Below are positions 45,918-57,000 of a stretch of DNA of 64,000 nucleotides, in pieces (position 1 is the first letter of the stretch; each line of letters opens with the position of its first letter). Origin of the DNA: Lentibacillus sp. CBA3610 (GTDB lineage Bacteria; Bacillota; Bacilli; Bacillales; Amphibacillaceae); the NCBI RefSeq assembly GCF_013373365.1, contig NZ_CP035925.1, positions 3,100,001 to 3,164,000 of the forward strand, read 5' to 3'. Below the pieces are notes generated by a model. The model had not been told where the DNA came from, did no database searches, and worked only from the letters and a program-made list of their open reading frames with translations. The position numbers and the translations under genes are program-made.

Positions 45918-46653
45918 TTTCGACCTTTTTCTGATCCACATACCACGTCAGCGGCTGTTCGGACCCGCTCACCAGTTTATAGAAGTACGATGACGTCAGG
46001 TTATAGTTATCCTCAATTTTTTCGGCGAGATGACTGCTCCGCTCAAACAGAATTGAGCGGAATTCGCTGATTTGCCGGTGGATTTTTTCCATCAGGGCAC
46101 CCTGGTTCTCAAGCCGCTCAAGCACATTCTCCTGTGTCTGATCCTGCTCGGCGGCGCGATCGGCCATTTCTCTGTTCATGTCCACAATCTCTGTCATTTG
46201 TTGCGCCATATCCTGATTGACAGTTTCGTATGCTGCAAGCCGTTCCATAATTTTTTGGCTTGACTCATGTAATGATTCAACCTGACCTGCCACTTCTTTT
46301 TTCATCATATCTTCATGCTCGATTATGTGGTGAAGCTGCTGATTGTTTCGGTCCAGCTTTTGCAGCCACTCCATCGCCTGGTGTTCAAATGTTTTATGCT
46401 CGCGTTCGCGCTCTTTCAATGCTGTCAGTTGATCACTCACGCCCTTCCATCTGCTGGCATTGGTGTGATTCTCGCGGTGATGAATCCTTTTTAATTCATG
46501 AAACGCATTTGACAGTGTTTGATTAATCTCTTTTTGTTCGTTAATCATGTCAGCAAAATTATCTTTATGATAATATGCCTGGTTAGGCTCACGGATGTTG
46601 CCTTCATTCATATAAACTTCAGGGTGTTCATGATTATTAATGAATAACCCCAT
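45901..46653 (-). CDS. Coiled-coil protein of unknown function
   Basis: This 250-residue, almost entirely helical protein has coiled-coil heptads over about residues 35-215 (EQKEINQTLSNAFHELKRIH, QVESLHESSQKIMERLAAYE, NREMADRAAEQDQTQENVLE). The short N-terminus NNHEHPEVYMNEGNIREPNQ and C-terminus GSEQPLTWYVDQKK are not helical. There is no TM segment or signal. I do not recognise a family. ATG 46653 follows AAGGGAAGTGA. The small membrane peptide overlaps its end and may be a partner. Confidence 0.6.
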   Translation of the reverse strand: MGLFINNHEHPEVYMNEGNIREPNQAYYHKDNFADMINEQKEINQTLSNAFHELKRIHHRENHTNASRWKGVSDQLTALKEREREHKTFEHQAMEWLQKLDRNNQQLHHIIEHEDMMKKEVAGQVESLHESSQKIMERLAAYETVNQDMAQQMTEIVDMNREMADRAAEQDQTQENVLERLENQGALMEKIHRQISEFRSILFERSSHLAEKIEDNYNLTSSYFYKLVSGSEQPLTWYVDQKKVENEKRD

Positions 46654-46790
46654 ATTGATCACTTCCCTTACCTGCGTTATGTTACGATTCTATGTGACTA
46701 TCGATACAGGACAGTCAACTAATAAAGTATTATATGCTAAAATGTTACGGTTCGTTTTTATCATTATTTTCTATTGCAGGAAGTGAATCT

Positions 46791-47284
46791 ATGAGTATTG
46801 AAAGAAAACCAGGTAAGTGGGTTCAGCACCTGTTGTTACCTTCAATCAGGGCCTTTGTTGAGCGTCGTTCGACCATCGTTATTGAACGCAACGATACAAG
46901 GAACATGAAAGGACCGTATCTGATTTTAGGAAATCACGTTAATAACTGGGATCCAATCATCCTGAATTGCTACGTGAACGAGCCGGTCAGTTTCATCGCT
47001 GCCGACCCGCTTTTCCGCACCCCATTTCTAAAGCATATATTGAATTACGTGGGGGCAATCCGAAACAAAAGTTCAAAAATGACACACGCACGATTCGAAA
47101 TATCCTGAAGCCAAAAAACATAACCGCATCATCGGTATCTTTCCAGAAGGCAATCGAAATTGGGACGGTAAGACCGAACCGCTTATATATTCCACGGCCT
47201 AGCTGGTAAAATTATTGGATATTCCAATTGTCATCGCAACGATTCGCGGCGGTCATCTCAGTCATCCGCGTTGGGGAGACGGCC
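46791..47284 (+). pseudogene. 1-acylglycerol-phosphate acyltransferase-like gene, frameshifted and truncated
   Basis: MSIERKPGKWVQHLLLPSIR starts a PlsC-family protein, and GNHVNNWDP carries the H-x4-D catalytic motif (about residue 49). Later frames give IGIFPEGNRNWDGKTEPLIY (the EGxR motif as EGNR) and LLDIPIVIATIRGGHLSHPR. Sequence homologous to the family stops near WGD at about 47283, where it passes straight into a different gene. At least two indels lie between 47050 and 47210. Intact PlsC makes phosphatidic acid. Confidence 0.75.
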
Positions 47285-47694
47285 ACCGGAAATATCTCGT
47301 GCCAGTCCTGCTCTTGACAACGATAGGCGGATTTGTGACCATCTTCTTTTTACTGTGGATCAGTCCGAGACTGTTTCCTGACGATAAACTTTCAAATCTG
47401 CTTGGTTTTTTCGGCATGCAGACTGGTACGATTTCAACCGGGATGGCACTTGTAAAGGCGGTTGATCCCGGTTTTCAGTCCAATACAGCCGAAAACCTGG
47501 TCTTGGGAAGTACCACGGCGATGACGTTCGGATTCCCGCTTCTCCTTCTTTTGAATGTGCCAATCGTCGGCTACGTGCAAAACGAACCGATTATGTATGT
47601 CTATACATTTTTGGGGCTTCTCGTTTATTTTATGGTGCTGGGTTGGTGCGTTGCTTTACAGGACACGGAAAGCAAATGTATGAGCGGGGTAGGT
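47285..47694 (+). pseudogene. C-terminal fragment of a Na+/glutamate symporter (GltS-like)
   Basis: From about 47285 the frame reads KYLVPVLLLTTIGGFVTIFF, GFFGMQTGTISTGMALVKAV, ENLVLGSTTAMTFGFPLLLL and IMYVYTFLGLLVYFMVLGW. That is the order seen in the last third of GltS-type transporters, four TM helices. There is no start of its own: it is fused in frame to the acyltransferase remnant. The likely original end (LLYRTRKANV, stop near 47690) is in another frame, so the fused ORF runs on over the spoVR 3' end. Confidence 0.7.
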
Positions 47695-47728
47695 CACCCC
47701 ACTCTGCCATACTTATACCTTAAACTCC

Positions 47729-49150
47729 TCACAGAAACTTCCGATGCACTTTCTCCCCATCATACGAAAACATAACCCGTTTATCTTCCACGACGGTTTC
47801 CAGATGCACATGCCGCCCCCACAATTGATAAATATACGGCAGGACATTTTCCAGGTAATGCAGATCGAGTTCGGTGCCTTCATAACCGTGTGTTAAATAC
47901 AATTCACCATTTCGCATATAATCGCCGTTTTCCACTGTAATATATGGAAAACCGCCGTTCACACGCTGGGACACCAATTGATTCCGGACGTTTTCATAAT
48001 CTTTATCGGTTATCGTATAGTCGCTCCCCTGTTTCTCAAACAAGTACATGTCTTCCCGATTCACCAGGTCTTTGGTTAAATAATTTCGGATAAACGACTG
48101 ATCCGACTCAATTTCCCGCACTTCAAAGATCTTTTCTCTGCCTGTATTTGGTTCAGCCCCTATCTTTCTCATCTCTTCGGTCGGGTTGTTATACCGCTCT
48201 TCAATGTCCTCATACATTTTAAGCCCCAGGTAATACGGATTGATCTGCTGCTTTGAAGGCTGCACAACACTTGCATTCAATGAGGCAAATTCAACTGCCT
48301 CATCAGATGTCAGATCCATTTCCCGTAAAATACGCTGATGCCAGTAAGACGCCCAGCCTTCATTCATGATCTTCGTTTCGAGCTGCGGCCAAAAATAGTG
48401 CATTTCCTCGCGCATCATTGTTAAAATATCGCGCTGCCAGTCTTCCAGCTCACGGCTGTACTCCTCGATAAACAGAAGCAAATCTTTTTCCGGCTTCGGG
48501 GGAAATGTCTTCTCGCGCTTTTTAACCAGCTTAGGCTTGTTATGATGTGCTTGAGATTTATCCAAATCCCATAAATCATCATACGGTGTTTTAACTTCAG
48601 GCTGCTCAAGTACATCCTCAGCCTCGTCTTGTACATTATCAGGCAATATTGGCCGAATAAGCGATGGATCAATATGCTCCTGAATCGACAGGATCGCATC
48701 CAGAAAGCGCTCCACTTCTTCACGGCCATAAATCATTTCGTAGTTTTCAATCCGCTCTGCTGTTGCCGTCATACTCTCCACCATATCCCGTCTTGTATTG
48801 GCGAACCGGGCGTTATTTTTGAAAAAATCGCTATGTGCCAGCACGTGAGCGATAATCAGCTTATTTTGGATCAGGCTATTGGTATCAAGCAGAAAGGCAT
48901 AACACGGATTGGAATTGATGACAAGCTCATAAATTTGACTGAGACCGAGGTCATAATGAAGCTTCATCTTATGGAATTGTTTACCGAAGCTCCAATGGGA
49001 AAATCGTGTCGGCATACCGTATGCACCAAACGTATAGATAATATCAGCCGGACATATTTCATACCGCATCGGGTAAAAATCGAGGCCGAATCCTGAGGCG
49101 ATTTCCGTAATCTCATCAATAGCCCGATTCAGTGTTTGTGTCTGCGTCAA
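47729..49150 (-). CDS. spoVR: SpoVR family protein
   Basis: This 473-residue protein matches SpoVR/YcgB throughout: [20 protein letters not shown] (about 25-44), [60 protein letters not shown] and [20 protein letters not shown]. In B. subtilis SpoVR is needed for proper spore cortex. In many bacteria it is encoded with PrkA and YhbH. The start is TTG 49150 with GGAGG 7 bases before; an upstream in-frame stretch is not conserved. The other two genes of the set lie 2.6 kb away, beyond gdhA and a repeat array. Confidence 0.92.
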   Translation of the reverse strand: MTQTQTLNRAIDEITEIASGFGLDFYPMRYEICPADIIYTFGAYGMPTRFSHWSFGKQFHKMKLHYDLGLSQIYELVINSNPCYAFLLDTNSLIQNKLIIAHVLAHSDFFKNNARFANTRRDMVESMTATAERIENYEMIYGREEVERFLDAILSIQEHIDPSLIRPILPDNVQDEAEDVLEQPEVKTPYDDLWDLDKSQAHHNKPKLVKKREKTFPPKPEKDLLLFIEEYSRELEDWQRDILTMMREEMHYFWPQLETKIMNEGWASYWHQRILREMDLTSDEAVEFASLNASVVQPSKQQINPYYLGLKMYEDIEERYNNPTEEMRKIGAEPNTGREKIFEVREIESDQSFIRNYLTKDLVNREDMYLFEKQGSDYTITDKDYENVRNQLVSQRVNGGFPYITVENGDYMRNGELYLTHGYEGTELDLHYLENVLPYIYQLWGRHVHLETVVEDKRVMFSYDGEKVHRKFL

Positions 49151-49190
49151 AATAATCCCTCCAAGTATCCTTTTTACAGTGTATGACACA

Positions 49191-50979
<1,789 letters not shown>

Positions 50980-50991
50980 GAAAACGAATGG

Positions 50992-51024
50992 GGACTGTCT
51001 CGTTATCGCGGGGCGGTCCTTTTC
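50992..51024 (+). terminator. gdhA terminator
   Basis: In RNA, GGACUGUCUCG pairs along 11 bases with CGGGGCGGUCC, using G-U pairs, and is followed by UUUUCU. Confidence 0.8.
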
Positions 51025-51117
51025 TATTTGACAGCTCCATGCGCTGTAAAAATTACCACAGTCACTTACTGCATGATTATAGCGTTTGTGCTCAATCTAT
51101 GGGCAGGAGGGATCTAC

Positions 51118-51468
51118 ATGGAACTGCAATTTTTAACGGTTGAAGAGTTCAATGACTTATTACAGCAATGGAGCGGGGAGACCATTAAAATTTCCAAGCA
51201 TGAGCTGGATGATATGGATGAAACGCTGATGACGCTCGAGGATATAACGTATGAACACAACACACGGGGGCGCATCGATGATTACGAGCCAACGCATGCG
51301 CTACACCTGAATGGGACAGGCACGATTGAAACGGACACAAGCGAGGTTCAGTCACTGCCGTCGTCCGTATACGAAATTCCGCTTGAAGACAGCTCATTAT
51401 ACGAGTACGACGGCCATCAGTTTTTGCTGAGCACCACCCGCGGTGTGTATAAGATTGAAAAGGGATAG
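51118..51468 (+). CDS. Hypothetical 116-aa acidic protein
   Basis: I do not recognise this protein. It is acidic and soluble, starting MELQFLTVEEFNDLLQQWSG and ending FLLSTTRGVYKIEKG. A helical first part is followed by predicted beta strands, suggesting a compact small domain. It has a strong ribosome site (GCAGGAGGG). It follows gdhA at 138 bases beyond a terminator, so it may have its own promoter in 51025-51110. Confidence 0.6.
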   Translation: MELQFLTVEEFNDLLQQWSGETIKISKHELDDMDETLMTLEDITYEHNTRGRIDDYEPTHALHLNGTGTIETDTSEVQSLPSSVYEIPLEDSSLYEYDGHQFLLSTTRGVYKIEKG

Positions 51469-51480
51469 ACGAAGAAACTT

Positions 51481-51690
51481 CTCTCATACAAAAATGAGCC
51501 GGACTGAGCATGAAACGTCAGAGAGGAGGCTTCTCTCTGCCGAAATGCCTTTCGAAGGCTGGCCAAACGTCAGAGAAAAGCCTTCTCTCTTACAAAAGTA
51601 AGCCAAACTGAGATCAAAACGTCAGAGAGGAGGCTTCTCTCGTCCGAAAATCCCGTCGAATGTCGGCCAAATGTCAGAGAGAAAGCCTAC
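51481..51690. repeat. Array C2: about four degenerate units of the 52-bp element
   Basis: CGTCAGAGAG-GAGGCTTCTCTC cores recur every 52-54 bp, in the plus orientation that corresponds to the minus strand of array C1 (45393-45837). Units are more diverged than in C1. The array fills the gap between the hypothetical gene and yhbH. Confidence 0.75.
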
Positions 51691-51763
51691 CTTGCGTCAT
51701 AAGTTTTTAATAGCCTGTTTTAGGCAAACTATAGCAAAAACACGTAAATCTACAGCATATAGG

Positions 51764-51781
51764 AAAACCCCGCAAGCGCGG
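51764..51781 (-). terminator. yhbH terminator
   Basis: On the minus strand CTCCGC pairs with GCGGGG (one G-U pair) across a GCTT-type loop, then TTTTCC. Confidence 0.65.
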
Positions 51782-51785
51782 AGAT

Positions 51786-52946
51786 TCAGACAGCAGCCGT
51801 ATTTTTATGGAAAAATGTTCTCAATGCATGATAAACATCTTCTTTCCCTTTTAAAATATGATGGCGGAATTTTGGATTTTCAAATTCTTTATACGCCCGC
51901 ATCAGCGTTGACTGACGCTGATACATATTCACCTCGGCGTACCCGAACATATTGGAGGCATCCATTATTTCATTGACAAGCTTGATACACCGCGGATTAT
52001 CGGAAGTGATGTTCTCCCCATCAGAAAAGTGAAACGGATAAATGTTGTACCGGGATGGGTCGTATTCATCACGAATCAGCTCCAGGGCTTTTTCATAGGC
52101 AGATGAGCAAATCGTTCCGCCGCTTTCGCCTTTTGAAAAAAAAGCCTCTTCAGTGACGACTTTTGCTTCGGTATGATGGGCAATAAAAACAATTTCAACA
52201 CGTTCATATTTCGAGCGCAAAAATTTCATCATCCAGAAAAAGAAACTCCTGGCCAGGTATTTTTCGAAATTCCCCATTGATGCGCTTGTATCCATCATGG
52301 CAAGTATGACGGCCCGGGATTCCGGCTTCACCACGTCGTTCCATGTCCTGAAACGCAAGTCATCATTATAAATGGGTGCAATTTGCGGCTTTCCTTTGAT
52401 CGCATTCCGTTTAAGCGCGGTCAATATTGTCCGCTTTTTATCTACGTTACCCATCAGACCCTTTTTTCGGACGTCATTAAATTCCACTTTTTCCGTCGTG
52501 ACTTCCGCTTCATCTTTTTGCTTCAGATCAGGGAGTTCCAGCTCCCGGAACAGGGCCTCCTCCAGTTCGGCCATTGATACTTCCGCTTCATAGTAGTCAT
52601 TTCCCGGCTGATCCCCTGCTTTTTTCCCATCACCTGAACCACTCTGGTCACCTCGTGGATCACGTGCGATGACATCACCCACTTCACTGTCACCGTCGCC
52701 CTGCCCGACATGTTTGGACTTATCATAGTTATAACGGATTTTATATTCATCCAATGAACGGATCGGAATTTTGATCACATCACGGCCGTTTGACATAATA
52801 ATGTTTTCTTCACTGATTAAATCAGGCAAATTGTTTCGGATCGCATCTTTCACCTTATCCATATGGCGTTTCTGATCTTGATAACCTTTGCGGTGGAGGG
52901 ACCAATCTTCCTTCGAGACAGTGAAACTTTTATTCTCTTCCTGCAC
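51786..52946 (-). CDS. yhbH: YhbH-type sporulation protein with VWA domain
   Basis: This 386-residue protein belongs to the DUF444/YeaH-YhbH family. An N-terminal [20 protein letters not shown] helix and [20 protein letters not shown] are followed by a Gly/Asp-rich linker (about 80-115). A von Willebrand A-like domain comes next, with the MIDAS motif MMDTSASMG (D-x-S-x-S, about residue 219). It is expected to work with the PrkA kinase and SpoVR during sporulation or starvation. The start is GTG 52946 with AGGAGGGG before it. A terminator separates it from prkA upstream. Confidence 0.93.
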   Translation of the reverse strand: MQEENKSFTVSKEDWSLHRKGYQDQKRHMDKVKDAIRNNLPDLISEENIIMSNGRDVIKIPIRSLDEYKIRYNYDKSKHVGQGDGDSEVGDVIARDPRGDQSGSGDGKKAGDQPGNDYYEAEVSMAELEEALFRELELPDLKQKDEAEVTTEKVEFNDVRKKGLMGNVDKKRTILTALKRNAIKGKPQIAPIYNDDLRFRTWNDVVKPESRAVILAMMDTSASMGNFEKYLARSFFFWMMKFLRSKYERVEIVFIAHHTEAKVVTEEAFFSKGESGGTICSSAYEKALELIRDEYDPSRYNIYPFHFSDGENITSDNPRCIKLVNEIMDASNMFGYAEVNMYQRQSTLMRAYKEFENPKFRHHILKGKEDVYHALRTFFHKNTAAV

Positions 52947-53041
52947 ATTTTCCCCTCCTGTTTAACGTTTTTGGAAAAACCATAAAACGAATCAGCTCGT
53001 TTCTTTATCCTATGCAGCCGGCAAGGATTTCGTCGATATAG

Positions 53042-53076
53042 AAAAAACAACAAGACAGATTCGGGCTGTCTTGTTG
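53042..53076 (-). terminator. prkA terminator
   Basis: On the minus strand CAACAAGACAG pairs perfectly with CTGTCTTGTTG across 7 bases, followed by TTTTTTC. Confidence 0.92.
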
Positions 53077-53091
53077 TATCGTTACAAACCA

Positions 53092-54987
53092 TCACCGGTT
53101 CAACAGACTGCCGACATACCGCAGCAGTTCATTGGCCGACACTGAATTGTAGCCATAATCATCAATCAGACGGGCGATGACTTCATTAATTTTCTTCAGT
53201 TGTGATTCATCCGGCGTTTGGGAAGTTGTTGTAATTTTGACGACATCTTTCAAATCGGCAAACAGTTTTTGCTGGATTGCTTCCCGTAAACGCTCATGGG
53301 AGCTATAATCGAATCGCTTTCCTTTTCGGGCATAGGCGGAAATACGGATTAGAATTTCCTCTCTGAATGCTTTTTTCGCATTTTCCGAGATGCCAATCTG
53401 TTCTTCAATTGAACGCATCAACTTCTCATCCGGATTCATTTCTTCACCCGTCAGCGGATCGTGAAGCTTCGTTTTATTACAATATGCCTCCACATTGTCC
53501 AAATAATTATCCAAGAGTGTTTTAGCTGATTCTTCGTATGAGTACACAAACGCTTTCTGTACTTCTTTCTTGGCAATGTCATCATATTCGCGTCTGGCAA
53601 CGGCAATATAATTCAAATAATGTTCTTTATCTTCCTCTGAAATGGATGGATGCTGCTCGAGCCCCTCCTTTAGCGAACGCAGAACATCCAGTGCATTGAT
53701 TGACGAAACGTCTTTACGGATGATTGTTGAAGAGATCCGGTTGATAACATAACGCGGATCAATCCCGCGCATCCCTTCATCCGGGTATTCTTTCCTTAAT
53801 TCTTCAACATCCACCTGGTTATAGCCTTCAACACTGTCACCATCATAAAGCCGCATCTTTTTCACAAGATCGACACTTTGTTTTTTCGATTCTTCAAGCC
53901 GTGTCAAAACCGAAAAGATGGCAGCAACCCTCAGGGCATGTGGCGCAATATGCACATGCGCCATATCACTTTCATTAATCATTTTTTGATAGATGCGTTC
54001 TTCTTCAGACACTTTCAAATTATACGGAATCGGCATGACGATAATCCGTGACTGCAGTGCTTCGTTTTTCTGGTTGGCAATAAACGATCTATACTCCGCT
54101 TCGTTCGTGTGCGCAACAATTAGCTCATCGGCACTTATAAGGGCGAACCTGCCTGCTTTAAAATTGCCTTCCTGGGTGAGCGACAATAGATGCCACAAAA
54201 ACTTCTCATCACATTTCAGCATTTCCTGAAATTCCATCATACCGCGATTTGCCTTGTTCAATTCACCATCAAAACGGTATGCGCGCGGGTCCGACTCCGA
54301 TCCATATTCGGCAATCGTTGAAAAATCAATACTGCCGGTCAAATCGGCGATATCCTGCGACTTCGGATCGGATGGGCTGAAAGTGCCAATCCCGGTGCGC
54401 TTATCCTCGGACAGAAAGATGCGCTCCACCATGACATCTTCAATCCGCCCATCATATTCTGTTTCCAGCCGCATGGCATTTAATGGTGAGAGACTTCCCT
54501 CAATGCGAATACCATACTCGTCGTAAAAATCCTCACGCAAATGCTGCGGAATCAGGTGAAGCGGATCCTCATGCATTGGACAGCCTTTAATCGCATAAAC
54601 CGCACCTTCATCTGTCCGTGAATATTCTTCAAGCCCACGCTTCAGCATCGTGACAATTGTTGACTTCCCGCCACTAACCGGACCCATCAGCAAAAGGATG
54701 CGTTTCCTTACATCAAGTCGTTTGGCGGCAGGATGAAAATATTCCTCCACCAGGTTTTCAATCGTCTCTTCCAGACCAAATATCTCTTCACCAAAAAAAT
54801 CATACATTTTCCTTCCGTCTTTTTCTTGCAAACCGGAACTTTTGATCATATTGTAAACACGTGAATGCGCTGTCTGCGCAACTTCGGGACGCTGTTTGAC
54901 AATCTCCAGATACTCCGCGAAAGTCCCTTCCCACTTGAGCCGCTGTTCTTCCTCACGATGATGTTTTACCTTGTTGAGAATATCCAT
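53092..54987 (-). CDS. prkA: PrkA serine protein kinase
   Basis: This 631-residue protein has the same length as B. subtilis PrkA. The N-terminal AAA+-like part has the Walker A motif GPVSGGKST (102-110), and KTGIGTFSPSDPKSQDIADL and QEGNFKAGRFALISADELIV follow. The C-terminal half is the PrkA kinase-like domain (VGRREYDDIAKKEVQKAF-type helices). It acts in sporulation and starvation signalling. ATG 54987 follows GGAGGAATGA; a 49-codon upstream extension is not conserved. It sits with yhbH, spoVR being displaced. Confidence 0.95.
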   Translation of the reverse strand: MDILNKVKHHREEEQRLKWEGTFAEYLEIVKQRPEVAQTAHSRVYNMIKSSGLQEKDGRKMYDFFGEEIFGLEETIENLVEEYFHPAAKRLDVRKRILLLMGPVSGGKSTIVTMLKRGLEEYSRTDEGAVYAIKGCPMHEDPLHLIPQHLREDFYDEYGIRIEGSLSPLNAMRLETEYDGRIEDVMVERIFLSEDKRTGIGTFSPSDPKSQDIADLTGSIDFSTIAEYGSESDPRAYRFDGELNKANRGMMEFQEMLKCDEKFLWHLLSLTQEGNFKAGRFALISADELIVAHTNEAEYRSFIANQKNEALQSRIIVMPIPYNLKVSEEERIYQKMINESDMAHVHIAPHALRVAAIFSVLTRLEESKKQSVDLVKKMRLYDGDSVEGYNQVDVEELRKEYPDEGMRGIDPRYVINRISSTIIRKDVSSINALDVLRSLKEGLEQHPSISEEDKEHYLNYIAVARREYDDIAKKEVQKAFVYSYEESAKTLLDNYLDNVEAYCNKTKLHDPLTGEEMNPDEKLMRSIEEQIGISENAKKAFREEILIRISAYARKGKRFDYSSHERLREAIQQKLFADLKDVVKITTTSQTPDESQLKKINEVIARLIDDYGYNSVSANELLRYVGSLLNR

Positions 54988-55338
54988 TTCATTCCTCCAT
55001 CCAGGGAACGGTTCATCACGCATAAATGAGCCAGCCGAACAAACATCGCCACATTCGGGCGACAATGCCTGCTCCAGCACGTCTTTAACGCGAACCCCCA
55101 ATGATTGAAGTTTCATTTTATACAGCCTATGCACACGAGTTCATGAAGATGCCGGCAGGACTGGAATCAAAAAATTTTTTTATCCAACGGGAAGTTTCAT
55201 TTTTCCCCGTATTTAATGGTCCGCCAAACGACGGTGGCTAACTGCCCCTAAACGTTCGGTAAGTTTCACTTTACGTTCATAATTCTGCATTTTTGGCAAA
55301 AGCTAACACAAGTAAATCTTAAAAAGGATGGGTCGAAC
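54988..55338. other. Intergenic region between divergent prkA and the acetolactate-synthase-like gene
   Basis: No gene was recognised. An AAAAAGGATGG ribosome site precedes the plus-strand gene. The sequence AAGTTTCA occurs near 55190 and 55260 but could not be tied to a promoter. Confidence 0.35.
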
Positions 55339-56970
55339 ATGAATGTAGCAGAATTATTCGTCAAATGTCTTGAACAGGAAGGCGTTGAATACGTGTTTGG
55401 TGTTCCGGGAGAGGAAAACATTGACCTTCTGGATGCCATTGCTGATTCTGAGATTGAATTTATCGTTACACGTCACGAAACAAGTGCTGCTTTTATGGCT
55501 GGTACATACGGGAGGCTGGCAGGAAAACCCGGCGTCTGTCTGGCTACATTGGGACCAGGAGCAACAAACTTGATGACCGGGGTTGCCAACGCGAATATGG
55601 ATCATGCACCACTTGTTGCCATCACCGGTCAGGCTGGACTGGACCGGCAGCACAAAACCTCCCACCAATATTATGATCTTATTAATATGTATGAACCGGT
55701 TACCAAGTGGAATGCACAGATCAAATCAGCCAAAATCACACCGGAAGTTGTCCGCAAAGCTTTCCAGGTTGCGGGTCAGGAGAAATGGGGCGCAACACAT
55801 ATTGACTTGCCGGAAGATATAGCCGGCATGGATGTTGAGGCGGCAACACCGCTTAAAACGAATGAACGTCCACATACAATGGCCAGTCAAAGTATAATTG
55901 AACAAGCCGCCCATATGATTGAAAAGGCCGAACACCCGCTTATCCTTGTCGGTAATGGTGTTAACCGGCAACATGCTGAGAATGAATTGCAAGCGTTTAT
56001 CGAAAAAATGCAAATACCGGCTGTCCACTCATTCATGGGTAAAGGGTCCGTTTCATGGGAAAACGACTTGAGTCTTCTGACAGCCGGTATAAGCGGAAAT
56101 GATTACATCACATGCGGCTTTAACGGTGCTGATTTAATTATGACCATCGGATTTGATATGGCCGAATATCCGCCGAAAAACTGGAATCGCCAAAACCATC
56201 CAATCATCCATATTGACACCGAAGAGGCTGAGACGGATGCCAATTATCCGGTTGCATTTAACGTTTTAGGGGACATCCCGGCAAACCTTAAGCAGCTTAC
56301 TGAAAAAATCAGCCCGCAAAAACGTGATATCGATTGGGTAGCTAATGTGAGAGAACAAGCCCTGAATGAGCTGAAGGAATTTGAAGATGATTCCCATTTT
56401 CCAATCAAGCCGCAAAAGATTATTTCTGATTTACGACATGTGCTCAATGAATCGGATATCGCCATATCAGATGTCGGCGCCCATAAAATGTGGATGGCCA
56501 GGATGTATCATGCCCATGAGCCAAATACGTGCCTGATTTCCAATGGACTCGCCTCAATGGGGGTTGCCGTCCCAAGCGCGATTGCAGCTAAAATGGTTCA
56601 TCCGGAACGAAATGTTGTGGCTGTTTGTGGCGATGGTTCATTTCAAATGACCGGTGCTGAATTGGAAACAGCCATACGCCTCAACCTGCCGATCATTGTT
56701 CTGATGTGGCGGGATGATGGCTATGGACTAATTGAATGGCATCAATTAAAACATTTTGACCGGTCATCCTATATCAAATTTGGCAACCCCGACTATCAAC
56801 AGCTTGCAGCATCATACGGGTTTGAGCCTATGAAAATTACCAGTACTGACGAATTAAAACCGGCATTGGAAAAAGCCGTTTCCATGAATAAACCGGTGTT
56901 CATTGATTGCCCGGTTGACTACAGTGAAAACATGAAATTAACCGAGAAACTTGGCGACATCATCTGCTAA
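55339..56970 (+). CDS. Acetolactate synthase-like ThDP enzyme
   Basis: This 543-residue ThDP-dependent enzyme has the catalytic glutamate in RHETSAAFMAGTYGR (Glu47). The central domain is NAD/FAD-like, and the ThDP-binding part begins VCGDGSFQMTGAELETAIRL (GDG near 432). The sequence is of the AlsS type that condenses two pyruvates to acetolactate. At the end of the ThDP motif, where Asn is usual, it has WRDDGYGLI with Asp. No small regulatory subunit (ilvH) follows; instead an aldehyde dehydrogenase is downstream, 30 bases after the stop, in an apparent operon. The metabolic context is therefore catabolic, and another 2-oxo acid or aldehyde may be the true substrate. Confidence 0.82.
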   Translation: MNVAELFVKCLEQEGVEYVFGVPGEENIDLLDAIADSEIEFIVTRHETSAAFMAGTYGRLAGKPGVCLATLGPGATNLMTGVANANMDHAPLVAITGQAGLDRQHKTSHQYYDLINMYEPVTKWNAQIKSAKITPEVVRKAFQVAGQEKWGATHIDLPEDIAGMDVEAATPLKTNERPHTMASQSIIEQAAHMIEKAEHPLILVGNGVNRQHAENELQAFIEKMQIPAVHSFMGKGSVSWENDLSLLTAGISGNDYITCGFNGADLIMTIGFDMAEYPPKNWNRQNHPIIHIDTEEAETDANYPVAFNVLGDIPANLKQLTEKISPQKRDIDWVANVREQALNELKEFEDDSHFPIKPQKIISDLRHVLNESDIAISDVGAHKMWMARMYHAHEPNTCLISNGLASMGVAVPSAIAAKMVHPERNVVAVCGDGSFQMTGAELETAIRLNLPIIVLMWRDDGYGLIEWHQLKHFDRSSYIKFGNPDYQQLAASYGFEPMKITSTDELKPALEKAVSMNKPVFIDCPVDYSENMKLTEKLGDIIC

Positions 56971-57000
56971 AACCCTGGGAAAAAAAGGAGGAGACGACAT

